Of a DNA stretch of 51,709 bases, positions 26,130 through 34,705 are shown piece after piece; the first letter of the stretch is position 1; each line of letters begins with the position of its first letter. A program made the position numbers and the translations under genes. The stretch is from Ascidiaceihabitans sp047624005 (GTDB lineage: Bacteria > Pseudomonadota > Alphaproteobacteria > Rhodobacterales > Rhodobacteraceae), in NCBI GenBank assembly GCA_047624005.1, contig JBLHPE010000011.1, forward strand, positions 1 through 51,709. Reading direction: 5' to 3'. The notes beneath the pieces are model-generated. The model ran no database searches. It saw only the letters and a program-made list of their open reading frames with translations, and was not told where the DNA came from.

Positions 26130-27968
26130 ATGTTTAAATTTCTCGAAAATCTTGTTGATCCGTATGCTTCTTATGAAGAATCGGACACGCCGCCAACCAA
26201 ACTATTTCCGTTTATGTGGGAATACAGCAAGCCGTTTAAAGCTGTTTTTGCTTTCACTGCCGTCATGTCCCTTGTCGTGGCTTCGGTCGAGGTTGGGCTG
26301 ATTTATTACATGGGCCGTGTTGTTGATTTGCTGGGCGGTGATCCCGCGCAGGTTTGGGCCGAATATGGAACTGAGCTGATCGTCATGGCAGTGCTGATCC
26401 TGACTGTACGTCCGCTTTTGCAGATCATGGATGTGGCGTTATTAAACAATACGATCCTTCCGAACTTTGGCACCTTAATCCGTTGGCGCGCCCACAAACA
26501 CGTGCTGCGTCAGTCTGTGGGGTGGTTCGAGAATGACTTTGCCGGACGGATTGCCAATCGGATTATGCAAACGCCACCCGCTGCGGGCGAGGTGGTGTTT
26601 CAGGTCTTTGATGCGATTTCATTTTCGCTGGCTTATTTGATTGGTGCCGCCATCTTGTTGGCCACGTCTGATCCACGGCTTTTGCTGCCGTTACTGGCTT
26701 GGTTTGCCTTGTATAGCCTTTTGATTTCGTGGACGGTGAAACGCGTCGGCCCTGCGTCTAAAGCTGCATCAGATGCACGTTCTACTGTGACAGGTCGTGT
26801 GGTCGATGCTTATTCGAACATCCATTCAGTCAAGATGTTTGCCCATCACGACCGCGAGTTAGAATATGCTAAAGACGCGATTGAAGCCACGCGTATCACT
26901 TTCCAAAAAGAGATGCGTATTTTTACAATCATGGACGTCATGCTGGTTACACTGAACGGCGTCTTGATCGTTGGTGTTGTGGGCTGGGCGATCATGTTGT
27001 GGATGGACGGCTCTGCTTCTGTTGGTGTTGTGGCGGCGGCTACCGCTTTGACGCTGCGCCTGAATTCGATGACCGGTTGGATCATGTGGGCACTGACGTC
27101 GTTTTTCCGCCAGCTTGGTGTTGTTGCCGAAGGGATGGAGACGATTGCGCAGCCGATTACTTTGATTGATGCTCCGGATGCCAAGCCGTTGCAATTGGAC
27201 AAAGGTCGGATCGAGTTGAAGGGTTTGACCCATCACTATGGTCGAACAAGTGGTGGTTTGGATGCCGTCGATCTTGTGATCGAACCGGGTCAAAAGATTG
27301 GTCTGATTGGTCGTTCTGGTGCTGGTAAGTCGACGTTGGTTAAGCTGTTGTTACGGTTTTACGATCCCGAAAGTGGTCAAATTTTGATCGATGGGCAGGA
27401 CGTTTTGAAAGTGACCCAAGACAGTTTGCGTATGAATATCGGCATGGTTCAGCAGGACAGTTCACTGTTGCACCGCTCGGTCCGCGACAACATGTTGTAT
27501 GGTCGCCCTGATGCGACCGAGGCAGATATAATCGCTGCTGCGACCCAAGCTGAGGCACACACGTTTATTCAGGACCTTGCCGATCCCGAGGGACGGCGTG
27601 GGTATGACGCCCAAGTTGGCGAACGTGGTGTGAAGCTTTCAGGTGGGCAGCGTCAGCGGGTTACCTTGGCACGTGTCATCTTGAAAAACGCCCCGATCTT
27701 GTTGCTGGACGAGGCAACAAGCGCGCTGGATAGCGAAGTCGAAGCCGCAATTCAGGATACGCTTTATGGCATGATGAAAGGTAAAACCGTGATCGCAATC
27801 GCGCACCGTTTGTCCACGATTGCCCAGATGGACCGGATTTTGGTTCTGGACGCAGGTAAAATTGTCGAAGATGGCGATCACGACGCGCTTTTGGCGCAAG
27901 GCGGCCTATATTCAGACTTCTGGGCCCGTCAATCTGGCGGTTTTCTCAAGACTGAGGATGCGGAATGA
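26130..27968 (+). CDS. ABC exporter half-transporter 1 (TMD-NBD fusion)
   Basis: This type I exporter half-transporter has 612 residues. A transmembrane domain (about residues 35-330, six predicted helices) is followed by a nucleotide-binding domain with Walker A GRSGAGKST, signature LSGGQRQRV, Walker B ILLLDEATSALD and H-loop IAHRLST. All ATPase residues are intact. The ATG at 26130 follows a GTG. It overlaps the next exporter gene by 4 bp (ATGA), and the two are similar throughout, so they probably form a heterodimer. Substrate is unknown; lipid A, peptide and drug exporters share this layout. Confidence 0.9.
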   Translation: MFKFLENLVDPYASYEESDTPPTKLFPFMWEYSKPFKAVFAFTAVMSLVVASVEVGLIYYMGRVVDLLGGDPAQVWAEYGTELIVMAVLILTVRPLLQIMDVALLNNTILPNFGTLIRWRAHKHVLRQSVGWFENDFAGRIANRIMQTPPAAGEVVFQVFDAISFSLAYLIGAAILLATSDPRLLLPLLAWFALYSLLISWTVKRVGPASKAASDARSTVTGRVVDAYSNIHSVKMFAHHDRELEYAKDAIEATRITFQKEMRIFTIMDVMLVTLNGVLIVGVVGWAIMLWMDGSASVGVVAAATALTLRLNSMTGWIMWALTSFFRQLGVVAEGMETIAQPITLIDAPDAKPLQLDKGRIELKGLTHHYGRTSGGLDAVDLVIEPGQKIGLIGRSGAGKSTLVKLLLRFYDPESGQILIDGQDVLKVTQDSLRMNIGMVQQDSSLLHRSVRDNMLYGRPDATEADIIAAATQAEAHTFIQDLADPEGRRGYDAQVGERGVKLSGGQRQRVTLARVILKNAPILLLDEATSALDSEVEAAIQDTLYGMMKGKTVIAIAHRLSTIAQMDRILVLDAGKIVEDGDHDALLAQGGLYSDFWARQSGGFLKTEDAE

Positions 27969-29797
27969 ACTTCGCCAACATGATAGATTCCTTCAAACCT
28001 GCTGAGGGACCGCCACCACAAGCGCTGGGCGCATTCATGCGCTGGTGTTTGTCTGGGGCGTGGCCTGCGATGTGGTTGGCGGCAGGTTTTTCTGCTGTAG
28101 CTGGCGCTTTGGAAGCAGGCACTGCTCTGATCCTTGGTATGGTCATAGATGCGACTGTTACGCTTGGGCCTGATGGGTTCTTTTCAGTTTCTAACATGTG
28201 GCTGGTTACAGGTGCGCTTGCGTTTTTCTTGATCGCGCGGCCTGTACTTTTTGGCCTTTCGGCGGCATCGAATTCGATCATTGTTCAACCTAGCGTGAAT
28301 CCTTTGGTGCTATCACGACTGCACCGTTGGACGTTGGGTCAAAACGTCGGCTTCTTCGACGATGATTTTGCAGGCCGCATTGCCCAAAAACAAATGCAAT
28401 GTGCACGGGCTGTGACGGATGTTGCATCCGAGGTGATCAACGTTGTTGCCTTTGCGCTGGCGTCATTGTTTGGCTCGATCTTGCTGCTTGTCGCGATTGA
28501 TTGGCGGGTCGCTGTTGGGTTCTTTATCTGGCTGGTGCTATATTTCGCATTGATCAACTGGTATTTGCCCCGTGTGCGTATTCGTTCAGCAGATCGGGCA
28601 GGTAAACGTGCAATGGTATCGGGCCAAGTGGTCGATACAATCACCAACATTAAAACGGTCAAATTGTTCGCGCATGCTGATCATGAAGATCGTGCAGCCC
28701 TTGGTGCGATGCGGTCGTTCCGCGAAAGCTCTGTGAAGTTTGGTTACCTTTCTGCTGCGTTTCGATTTGCGTTGATGTCGTTGGCGGGATTGCTGCCTGT
28801 CTTATTGTTGGGTGGAACCGTGTTGTTGTGGCAATCGGGCCAAGCATCATCTGGTGATATCGTCGCTGCGGGTGCTATTGCGATCCGTATCGCGCAAATG
28901 ACGGGTTGGGTCAGCTTCACATTGATGGCGATCTATTCCAACATCGGTGAGATCGAGGATGGTATGCGCACCCTCACACCTCCTGTTCGTGTTGATGATG
29001 TTGATTACGCGCCGACGTTGCTGGTGCCGCAGGGTGAGATTAAGTTGAACAACCTTAGTTTTGCATATGGGCGCGATACTGGTGGTTTGGCCGATGTCGA
29101 TCTGACGATTGGCGCTGGCGAAAAGCTGGGAATTGTTGGTGCATCTGGTGCTGGGAAATCAACTTTGGTCGCGTTGTTGCTGCGTCTTTATGATCCAGAA
29201 AGCGGCACAATAGAAATTGACGGTGTGAATACCAAGGCTGTGACCCAAGAAAGTTTACGTCGCAGCATCGGAATGGTCACGCAGGAAACTGCGATGTTCA
29301 ATCGCTCAGCCCATGACAACATCATATACGGTAAGCCCGATTCGACAGAGGCCGAGGTGATTGCTGCCGCGCAAAGTGCCGAAGCGCATGAATTCATCCA
29401 AGAATTGCAAGACCACAAAGGCCGCAAGGGGTATGACGCACACCTTGGCGAACGCGGTGTCAAACTGTCGGGTGGTCAACGCCAGCGGATCGCGTTGGCC
29501 CGCGCCATCTTGAAAGACGCGCCAATCTTGGTGTTAGACGAGGCGACAAGTGCGCTTGATAGCGAAGTTGAAGCGTCAATCCAGACGGCGTTGTCTCGGG
29601 TGATGGTAGGCAAGACCGTGCTGGCTATTGCCCACCGTTTGTCGACATTGACGGAGATGGATCGCATTATCGTAATGGACAAAGGGCGTATCGTCGAAGT
29701 TGGCGATCACGACACGTTGTTGGGCCAGGGCGGCCTATATGCCCGCTACTGGGATCGCCAATCAGGTGGGTTCATAAAAACACAGGCCGCCGAATAA
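27965..29797 (+). CDS. ABC exporter half-transporter 2 (TMD-NBD fusion)
   Basis: This is the second half-transporter, 610 residues, same architecture as its upstream neighbour: transmembrane domain, then Walker A GASGAGKST, signature LSGGQRQRI, Walker B ILVLDEATSALD and H-loop IAHRLST. The NBDs of the two are closely alike over long runs (for example the ERGVKLSGGQRQR segment), pointing to a tandem duplication. Both NBDs keep the catalytic Glu and His, unlike many heterodimeric exporters in which one site is degenerate. The ATG overlaps the upstream stop, giving a coupled 1:1 pair. Confidence 0.9.
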   Translation: MNFANMIDSFKPAEGPPPQALGAFMRWCLSGAWPAMWLAAGFSAVAGALEAGTALILGMVIDATVTLGPDGFFSVSNMWLVTGALAFFLIARPVLFGLSAASNSIIVQPSVNPLVLSRLHRWTLGQNVGFFDDDFAGRIAQKQMQCARAVTDVASEVINVVAFALASLFGSILLLVAIDWRVAVGFFIWLVLYFALINWYLPRVRIRSADRAGKRAMVSGQVVDTITNIKTVKLFAHADHEDRAALGAMRSFRESSVKFGYLSAAFRFALMSLAGLLPVLLLGGTVLLWQSGQASSGDIVAAGAIAIRIAQMTGWVSFTLMAIYSNIGEIEDGMRTLTPPVRVDDVDYAPTLLVPQGEIKLNNLSFAYGRDTGGLADVDLTIGAGEKLGIVGASGAGKSTLVALLLRLYDPESGTIEIDGVNTKAVTQESLRRSIGMVTQETAMFNRSAHDNIIYGKPDSTEAEVIAAAQSAEAHEFIQELQDHKGRKGYDAHLGERGVKLSGGQRQRIALARAILKDAPILVLDEATSALDSEVEASIQTALSRVMVGKTVLAIAHRLSTLTEMDRIIVMDKGRIVEVGDHDTLLGQGGLYARYWDRQSGGFIKTQAAE

Positions 29798-29835
29798 CCC
29801 TTTAGTCTTTGTGCATCTGGCGATAGGGGAGCCGT

Positions 29836-31089
29836 ATGACAGAATATAAAATTATCCGTTTGGGTCATCAGGGCGATGGAATCGCCGATGGACCAGTGTT
29901 CGCTCCGATGACGTTGCCTGGTGAAGTTGTCACCGGAACGCGGGACGGCGACGTGTTGAAAGACGTGCGCATTCAAACGCCATCGTCGGACCGTGTTGCC
30001 GCACCTTGTCGCCATTTCAAATCTTGTGGTGGTTGCCAATTGCAGCACGCCAATGATGATTTTGTAGCCAAGTGGAAGGCTGAAATTGTTGGTCGTGCAT
30101 TTGCGGCCCACGGTCTTACACCTGAAATTCGCCCGACACTTACGTCCCCTGCGCAATCGCGCCAGCGTGCGACAGTTGCTGCGAAACGTACCAAAAGCGG
30201 TGCGATGGTTGGCTTTCATGGGCGTGCCAGCGGTACGATCATCGAAGTGCCTGATTGCCAATTGGTTGATCCAAAGATCAAAGCCGGATTTCCGATTGCT
30301 GAAGAATTGGCGATAATCGGGACCAGCCGTAAGGCGGCTTTGGCTGTTACGTTGACGGTATCCGAGGATGGCTTGGATGCATCGGTACAGGGTGGCAAGC
30401 CGCTTGATGGGCCTTTGCGGTCTGAACTGGCGCAGCTTTGTGATCGCAGCGGCATGGCCCGATTGACGTGGGACGGCGAAGTGGTTGCGATGCGCACACC
30501 GCCACGCCACGCGTTTGGATCGGCCAAGGTTGTTGTGCCCGCAGGTGGATTTTTGCAAGCGACAGCGCATGGCGCTGCGACATTGCAAACCTTGGTGGGT
30601 GAAATCGTTAAAGGCAGCAAACGTGTTGCTGATCTGTTTGCAGGTAGCGGTACGTTTGCGTTGCCTTTGGCGAAAACGTCCGAGGTGCATGCCGTTGAGG
30701 GCGATAAGGCGATGATCGAGGCACTTGATCAGGGCTGGCGTATGGCGACTGGGCTGAAAGCGGTCACATCTGAAACACGCGATTTGTTCCGCCGCCCGAT
30801 GTTACCGGATGAGCTAAGCCGCTTTGATGCTGTTGTCCTTGACCCACCACGTGCCGGCGCTGTTGCGCAGGTCGCTGAGTTGGTGAATTCAACCGTCCCA
30901 GTGATCGCATACATCTCGTGTAATCCGATTACATTTGCCCGCGACGCTGCACTGTTGACTGAAGCTGGGTTTGTTCTGGAATGGGTACAACCAGTTGATC
31001 AATTCCGCTGGTCCTCGCACGTCGAATTGATTGGATCGTTTAAGCGTCTCGGCATGAAGGCCATAAAGCCGAAGCTCACTATTGGGTGA
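29836..31089 (+). CDS. Iron-sulfur class I SAM-dependent RNA methyltransferase (RlmD/TrmA family)
   Basis: This is a 23S rRNA or tRNA uracil-5-methyltransferase. The 4Fe-4S motif is CRHFKSCGGCQLQH, the SAM motif DLFAGSGTFALPLA, then DPPRAGA and the nucleophile region YISCNP. Length is 417 residues. A short TRAM-like N-terminus is present. Which uridine is modified (U747 or U1939 type) cannot be fixed from sequence. AGGGGAG precedes the ATG. It follows the ABC pair by 38 bp and may be co-transcribed. Confidence 0.88.
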   Translation: MTEYKIIRLGHQGDGIADGPVFAPMTLPGEVVTGTRDGDVLKDVRIQTPSSDRVAAPCRHFKSCGGCQLQHANDDFVAKWKAEIVGRAFAAHGLTPEIRPTLTSPAQSRQRATVAAKRTKSGAMVGFHGRASGTIIEVPDCQLVDPKIKAGFPIAEELAIIGTSRKAALAVTLTVSEDGLDASVQGGKPLDGPLRSELAQLCDRSGMARLTWDGEVVAMRTPPRHAFGSAKVVVPAGGFLQATAHGAATLQTLVGEIVKGSKRVADLFAGSGTFALPLAKTSEVHAVEGDKAMIEALDQGWRMATGLKAVTSETRDLFRRPMLPDELSRFDAVVLDPPRAGAVAQVAELVNSTVPVIAYISCNPITFARDAALLTEAGFVLEWVQPVDQFRWSSHVELIGSFKRLGMKAIKPKLTIG

Positions 31090-31169
31090 TGCCATCTCTT
31101 TTTCCTATGCCGCTATTCGCAGTTGGTGTTAGAATCCTGTAATTCTTTGACGTGATCTGAGTAGATATT

Positions 31170-31673
31170 ATGAAACGCAGACATTTGATCCTTGCTGGCA
31201 TAGCTACAGCTATTGTTGGTGCATGTTCCTCCACCAAGAGCAAGTTTCAATCTTACAATGGGCCGAAGGTCACCTACGTTGTGGTGAACAAGGCCGATCG
31301 CAAGATGTTTCTGTTCAACAATAACAAAGTGTTGAAGGAATATGATTTCGATTTGGGCTTTGCGCCGATTGGTGACAAATTCTTTGAAGGTGACGGACGT
31401 ACGCCTGAAGGTAACTATTTCATTGATCGCCGGAACCCGAACAGCAAATTCCACCTTTCGCTTGGTATATCGTATCCTAATGCTAATGATCGTGCCGAGG
31501 CCGCGGCGCTAGGCAAGCCGCCTGGCGGTGACATCTTCATCCACGGAAAGTCGGATCGTCGCAAGCTGGGAAAAAACGATTGGACGTGGGGCTGTATAGC
31601 CGTGCCCAATCGCGAGATGGAATTGATCTATGCAATGGTGGAAAACGGCACACCAATTCAGATCAACCCCTAA
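31170..31673 (+). CDS. L,D-transpeptidase family lipoprotein (YkuD domain)
   Basis: This protein carries a YkuD catalytic domain with His near 125 (FIHGKSDRR) and Cys near 142 (TWGCIAV), the cross-linking active site of L,D-transpeptidases. The N-terminus MKRRHLILAGIATAIVGAC is a lipoprotein signal with lipobox VGAC and acceptor Cys19, so the enzyme is probably membrane-anchored in the periplasm. At 167 residues it has no extra peptidoglycan-binding domain. It may make 3-3 cross-links or attach proteins to peptidoglycan. A second YkuD protein lies 0.9 kb downstream. Confidence 0.88.
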   Translation: MKRRHLILAGIATAIVGACSSTKSKFQSYNGPKVTYVVVNKADRKMFLFNNNKVLKEYDFDLGFAPIGDKFFEGDGRTPEGNYFIDRRNPNSKFHLSLGISYPNANDRAEAAALGKPPGGDIFIHGKSDRRKLGKNDWTWGCIAVPNREMELIYAMVENGTPIQINP

Positions 31674-31717
31674 GGGCAAATGCCCTGGCGCATGTTGGCA
31701 AGTGTTATCCTGCCAAC
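31673..31717. terminator. Two adjacent hairpins between convergent envelope genes
   Basis: AGGGCA-AA-TGCCCT (31673-31686) and GTTGGCA-N10-TGCCAAC (31694-31717) lie back to back in the 56-bp gap between the first L,D-transpeptidase and the CAP lipoprotein gene. Neither has a clean T-run, so termination is plausible but not strong. They may act in both directions. Confidence 0.45.
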
Positions 31718-31729
31718 GCTAAGCTTTCC

Positions 31730-32359
31730 TTATTCGGTCGCAGCGACAAGAGTTCCTTCGTCATCCGTCGTCGCTGTTTCATCTGAGATGACGACAGGCA
31801 CCAGACGGCTGGCTGATGGATTTGCTGACGGAATAAGTGGTGTTGTCGATGGGTTGCCCATGATGAGTGTCCACCAGATTTTGCCATTCGACTCTTGGAA
31901 CCAAGAAAATCCCATGTCGGCGGCGTCGGGTGATACGATCGTACGGCGTGTGTCTGGTTGTTCAATCCATGCAGCCAGCGTTTCCAACTCAGCCTCATAG
32001 GTTTCGGATATGTTTTCGCCAACCAGCTGGCCTGTGTAACCAACACGCTGAACGCGATCAATTGGGGACGATCCGTCAGACCCAAAATGCCAAGGGCGAT
32101 TCTGTGTCGACATATCGCGTGAGTGCGTCGCCGCCGCAGCATTAAGTTGAGGGTTCAGGGCGACAGGTGCGACGCCTTGTGCGCCGCGCAGTGCGTTTAC
32201 AGAATCAAGCATCCGAAATTGCAACTTGCCGGTGTCACCTTTTCTAATCTTATAAACCTTCGTCGCAGGCTTCCCATCGCTACTTAATTGTGGTTCGGAC
32301 GGGGTACAGGCAGAAAGCGCGATCAAGCCGGCTATCATTACAGCGATCATTCTGACCAT
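31730..32359 (-). CDS. CAP (SCP/PR-1) domain lipoprotein
   Basis: The 209-residue protein has a lipoprotein signal (MVRMIAVMIAGLIALSAC, lipobox LSAC, Cys18) followed by a CAP domain from about residue 45. Domain features are the conserved first His (AAATHSRDMS), GENIS, and the C-terminal WTLIMG strand. Bacterial CAP proteins are secreted and of mostly unknown function. GGAG precedes the ATG. It sits between two L,D-transpeptidases, which hints at a cell-envelope role; that is inference only. Confidence 0.85.
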   Translation of the reverse strand: MVRMIAVMIAGLIALSACTPSEPQLSSDGKPATKVYKIRKGDTGKLQFRMLDSVNALRGAQGVAPVALNPQLNAAAATHSRDMSTQNRPWHFGSDGSSPIDRVQRVGYTGQLVGENISETYEAELETLAAWIEQPDTRRTIVSPDAADMGFSWFQESNGKIWWTLIMGNPSTTPLIPSANPSASRLVPVVISDETATTDDEGTLVAATE

Positions 32360-32532
32360 TTTTTTGCTCCACTCAGAAAATATATGTTAATTATGCCATA
32401 ACGTGGGCTGCGTTGCATTTCAAACGCACATCGGCGTGTGCCCGCACAATAACGGTTGTTTGATTTGCGAGTGCGTCTTTCGCGCAATAAAGTACGCGCC
32501 AAGGCAAGAGTTTAAGCGATGGAGAGACAAAA

Positions 32533-33126
32533 ATGTCCAAAAAGCTAATTGAAACACCCACACGCCGTGCGTTCTTAACTGGAACCGCCGCTGTTTTGGC
32601 AGCACCTTCATTGGCGCAAACCAACGATCCTGGATACGCAGAGCGTGATCAGACGGAATCAGTACGCCGCAATATTTCTAGTTTCCGCACACTAGATTGG
32701 CGCCCCTACTTTGAAAACACTAGGAAAGGCGCGATCTTGGTCGATATTGACAGTCGTGCTGTTCACTATTGGAGTGAGGATCAATCGGAATACAAATTGT
32801 ATCCGTCAAGCGTTCCACTGACGGACGATCTAACCCGTCGTGGCCGGACAGTTGTGACACGTAAAGTTGATGGTCCGAGCTGGCGTCCAACCCCGTCCAT
32901 GCTAGAGCGCAACCCAGAATGGCCAAAGTTCATTGGACCTGGCCCAGAGAACCCATTGGGATCGCACGCTCTTTATCTAAGCTGGACGTACTACCGTATT
33001 CACGGCACGCACGATACGCGCAAAATCGGTCGGAAATCTTCGAACGGCTGCATTGGTTTGTACAACGAGCATATCGCTGAACTGTTCGGGAAGTCGCAGG
33101 TTGGCACACAAGTGTTGCTAATTTGA
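32533..33126 (+). CDS. L,D-transpeptidase (ErfK/YbiS family), Tat-type signal
   Basis: This is a second YkuD-domain protein of 197 residues. It has a twin-arginine leader (TRRAFLTGTAAVLAAPSLAQ) and the catalytic motif with His near 157 (YRIHGTHD) and Cys near 173 (SSNGCIGLYN). It is therefore exported, probably folded. The conserved segment upstream, SWRPTPSMLERNPEWP, is typical of the ErfK group. GGAGAG lies 6 bp before the ATG. The 173-bp gap to the divergent CAP gene holds both promoters; I see no distinct operator in it. Confidence 0.9.
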   Translation: MSKKLIETPTRRAFLTGTAAVLAAPSLAQTNDPGYAERDQTESVRRNISSFRTLDWRPYFENTRKGAILVDIDSRAVHYWSEDQSEYKLYPSSVPLTDDLTRRGRTVVTRKVDGPSWRPTPSMLERNPEWPKFIGPGPENPLGSHALYLSWTYYRIHGTHDTRKIGRKSSNGCIGLYNEHIAELFGKSQVGTQVLLI

Positions 33127-33267
33127 CGAAATAATGGCTTTTCCTCTAGTCTCTCTCTGAATGTGGGTTTGCAATCTAACCTAATAGTTGTTTAGAAAGG
33201 TACACGAGGTAAGTCTTGGGTGCGTACCCAGTTAAATTTCTGTGTGCGCCTAATCTGGAGAATAATT

Positions 33268-33450
33268 ATGAAAAAACTAGTACTCGCAGTAGCTTTCACA
33301 GCCGCAGCATCAACAGCATTCGCTGGTTCCGTTTCTGAGCCAATCATCGAAGCACCAGTAATCATCGAAGAAGCAGGTTCCTCTTCTTCAGGTATCTTGT
33401 TGCCGTTGATTCTTTTGGCATTGGTAGCAGCTGCTGTAGCGTCTGACTAA
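33268..33450 (+). CDS. Small secreted/membrane protein (60 residues), unknown function
   Basis: A 60-codon gene with SD GGAG upstream. The product has a clear signal peptide (MKKLVLAVAFTAAASTAFA, cleavage after residue 19), a short acidic Pro/Ile/Glu segment (EPIIEAPVIIEEAG), a Ser cluster, and a C-terminal hydrophobic helix (GILLPLILLALVAAAVA), ending SD. It has its own strong terminator 23 bp after the stop, so it is a single-gene transcript. I do not recognise a family. It lies next to, but convergent with, hemH. Confidence 0.8.
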   Translation: MKKLVLAVAFTAAASTAFAGSVSEPIIEAPVIIEEAGSSSSGILLPLILLALVAAAVASD

Positions 33451-33472
33451 GTCGCGCTAACGCACTAAAATT

Positions 33473-33505
33473 AAAAAGGCGGTGCTGCAAAGCACCGCCT
33501 TTTTT
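33473..33505 (+). terminator. Strong intrinsic terminator of the 60-residue protein gene
   Basis: AAAAGGCGGTGCT and AGCACCGCCTTTT form a perfect 13-bp stem around a GCAA tetraloop, followed by more T. The A-rich left side makes it potentially bidirectional, so it could also stop hemH transcripts reading leftward. Confidence 0.92.
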
Positions 33506-33533
33506 ACGTTTGGAAGTCTCTTTAAATTGCTAT

Positions 33534-33567
33534 GTGATCAAGAATCCCTTTCGAGATCCCTGATCAC
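33534..33567. repeat. Inverted repeat GTGATCA-N20-TGATCAC downstream of hemH
   Basis: Perfect 7-bp arms lie between the small-protein terminator and the hemH stop. On the hemH strand they would form a hairpin just after the coding region, without a U-run. It may be an mRNA 3' stabiliser, a weak terminator or a protein site. Confidence 0.4.
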
Positions 33568-33578
33568 TGGGCGACAAT

Positions 33579-34652
33579 TCAGTCCAACCAACCCTGCAAG
33601 TTCCGTTCAATCACCGAACCAAGTGTCGCAATGTGCGCATCGTCGTCGTTCAGGCATGGGATGTAGGTAAAGTGTTCCCCACCCGCATGTTCAAAGCTCT
33701 CTTTGATCTCTTCATTGATCTCTTCAAGGGTTTCAATGCAATCAGAGGAGAAGGCAGGTGCACAGATTGCGATGTTTTTCGTACCTTCTTCGGCCAGCCG
33801 TGCGACTTCTTTAACTGTATATGGCTTTAACCATTCCTCGCGCCCAAAAATGGACTGGAATGTGGTCATGATCTCAGTGTCTTTCCAACCCAAGCGCTCT
33901 TTCAACAGACGCGTCGTTTTCTGGCATTGGCAATGATATGGATCGCCTTCCATCAAATAGCGGATTGGTACGCCATGATAGGAACACACCAGAACGTCAG
34001 GGCGTGTCTCAAGGTTTGCATATGCCTTCTCAATAGATTTCGCCAAGGTATCGATATATTCTGGGTCATCAAAATATGGCTGCACAGTACGTGAGGTTGG
34101 TTGCCATTTTTCCTTCATAAGTGCGCGGAAGAATTCGTCATTTGCCGTAGCTGATGTGGCACCAGCGTATTGTGGATAAAGCGGAAAAAACAAGATTTTC
34201 TGGCATCCGGCTTCGGTCATTTCACGGACTTTGGACTTGATAGATGGATTGCCATAACGCATCGCAAAATCAACCATCACATCATCGCCGTACCGTGCCT
34301 GCATCGCGATCTTAATTTTAGCGGTCTGGGCTTTGGTAATCGTCAACAACGGGCTTTCATTTTCTGCCTCGTTCCAGATGGATTTATAGGCTGCGCCAGA
34401 TGAAAATGGGCGTCTTGTAAGGATGACCAGCTGTAGCAATGGCTGCCAAATCCAAGAATTATAATCAACAACGCGTTTGTCTGACAGGAATTCGCTAAGG
34501 TAGCGGCGCATCGACCAATAGTCGTAATTATCCGGCGTTCCCAAGTTGGAAAGCAAAATACCAACCTTTGGGGCCTTCACCTTTGGGTGGTCGGCCTCGG
34601 CGTGTGCAGGGACTGTTGCGCTGTTATTCGAGGTATCTGTGGCGTCCAACAT
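33579..34652 (-). CDS. hemH: Ferrochelatase
   Basis: HemH inserts ferrous iron into protoporphyrin IX. The 357-residue protein has the catalytic His in CSYHGVPIRY, the FFPLYPQYAGATSA motif, and the Glu-rich metal site SSDCIETLEEINEE. The first 30 residues (Asn/Ala rich) are a variable extension. It stands alone on the minus strand, bounded on the right by a methyltransferase gene 53 bp upstream that may share its transcript. No iron-response operator was recognised. Confidence 0.96.
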   Translation of the reverse strand: MLDATDTSNNSATVPAHAEADHPKVKAPKVGILLSNLGTPDNYDYWSMRRYLSEFLSDKRVVDYNSWIWQPLLQLVILTRRPFSSGAAYKSIWNEAENESPLLTITKAQTAKIKIAMQARYGDDVMVDFAMRYGNPSIKSKVREMTEAGCQKILFFPLYPQYAGATSATANDEFFRALMKEKWQPTSRTVQPYFDDPEYIDTLAKSIEKAYANLETRPDVLVCSYHGVPIRYLMEGDPYHCQCQKTTRLLKERLGWKDTEIMTTFQSIFGREEWLKPYTVKEVARLAEEGTKNIAICAPAFSSDCIETLEEINEEIKESFEHAGGEHFTYIPCLNDDDAHIATLGSVIERNLQGWLD

Positions 34653-34705
34653 ATCATTCTTTCAATTCAGTGTTTGAAGATCAGATAACCGCTTTTGGGC
34701 ATAGG

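Noticed and set aside
29746..30690. Minus-strand 314-codon ORF over the RNA methyltransferase
   Set aside because: The plus-strand protein has clear Fe-S and SAM motifs; the minus-strand product has Arg/His/Cys-rich shadow composition.
33186..33198. TTTAGAA half of an Irr iron-control box before the 60-residue protein gene
   Set aside because: Only one half-site is present, with no TTCTAAA partner, so iron control is not supported.
34170..34179. TTGTGGATAA (reverse DnaA box) in hemH
   Set aside because: It arises from the conserved L-Y-P-Q-Y codons of ferrochelatase and has no partners nearby.
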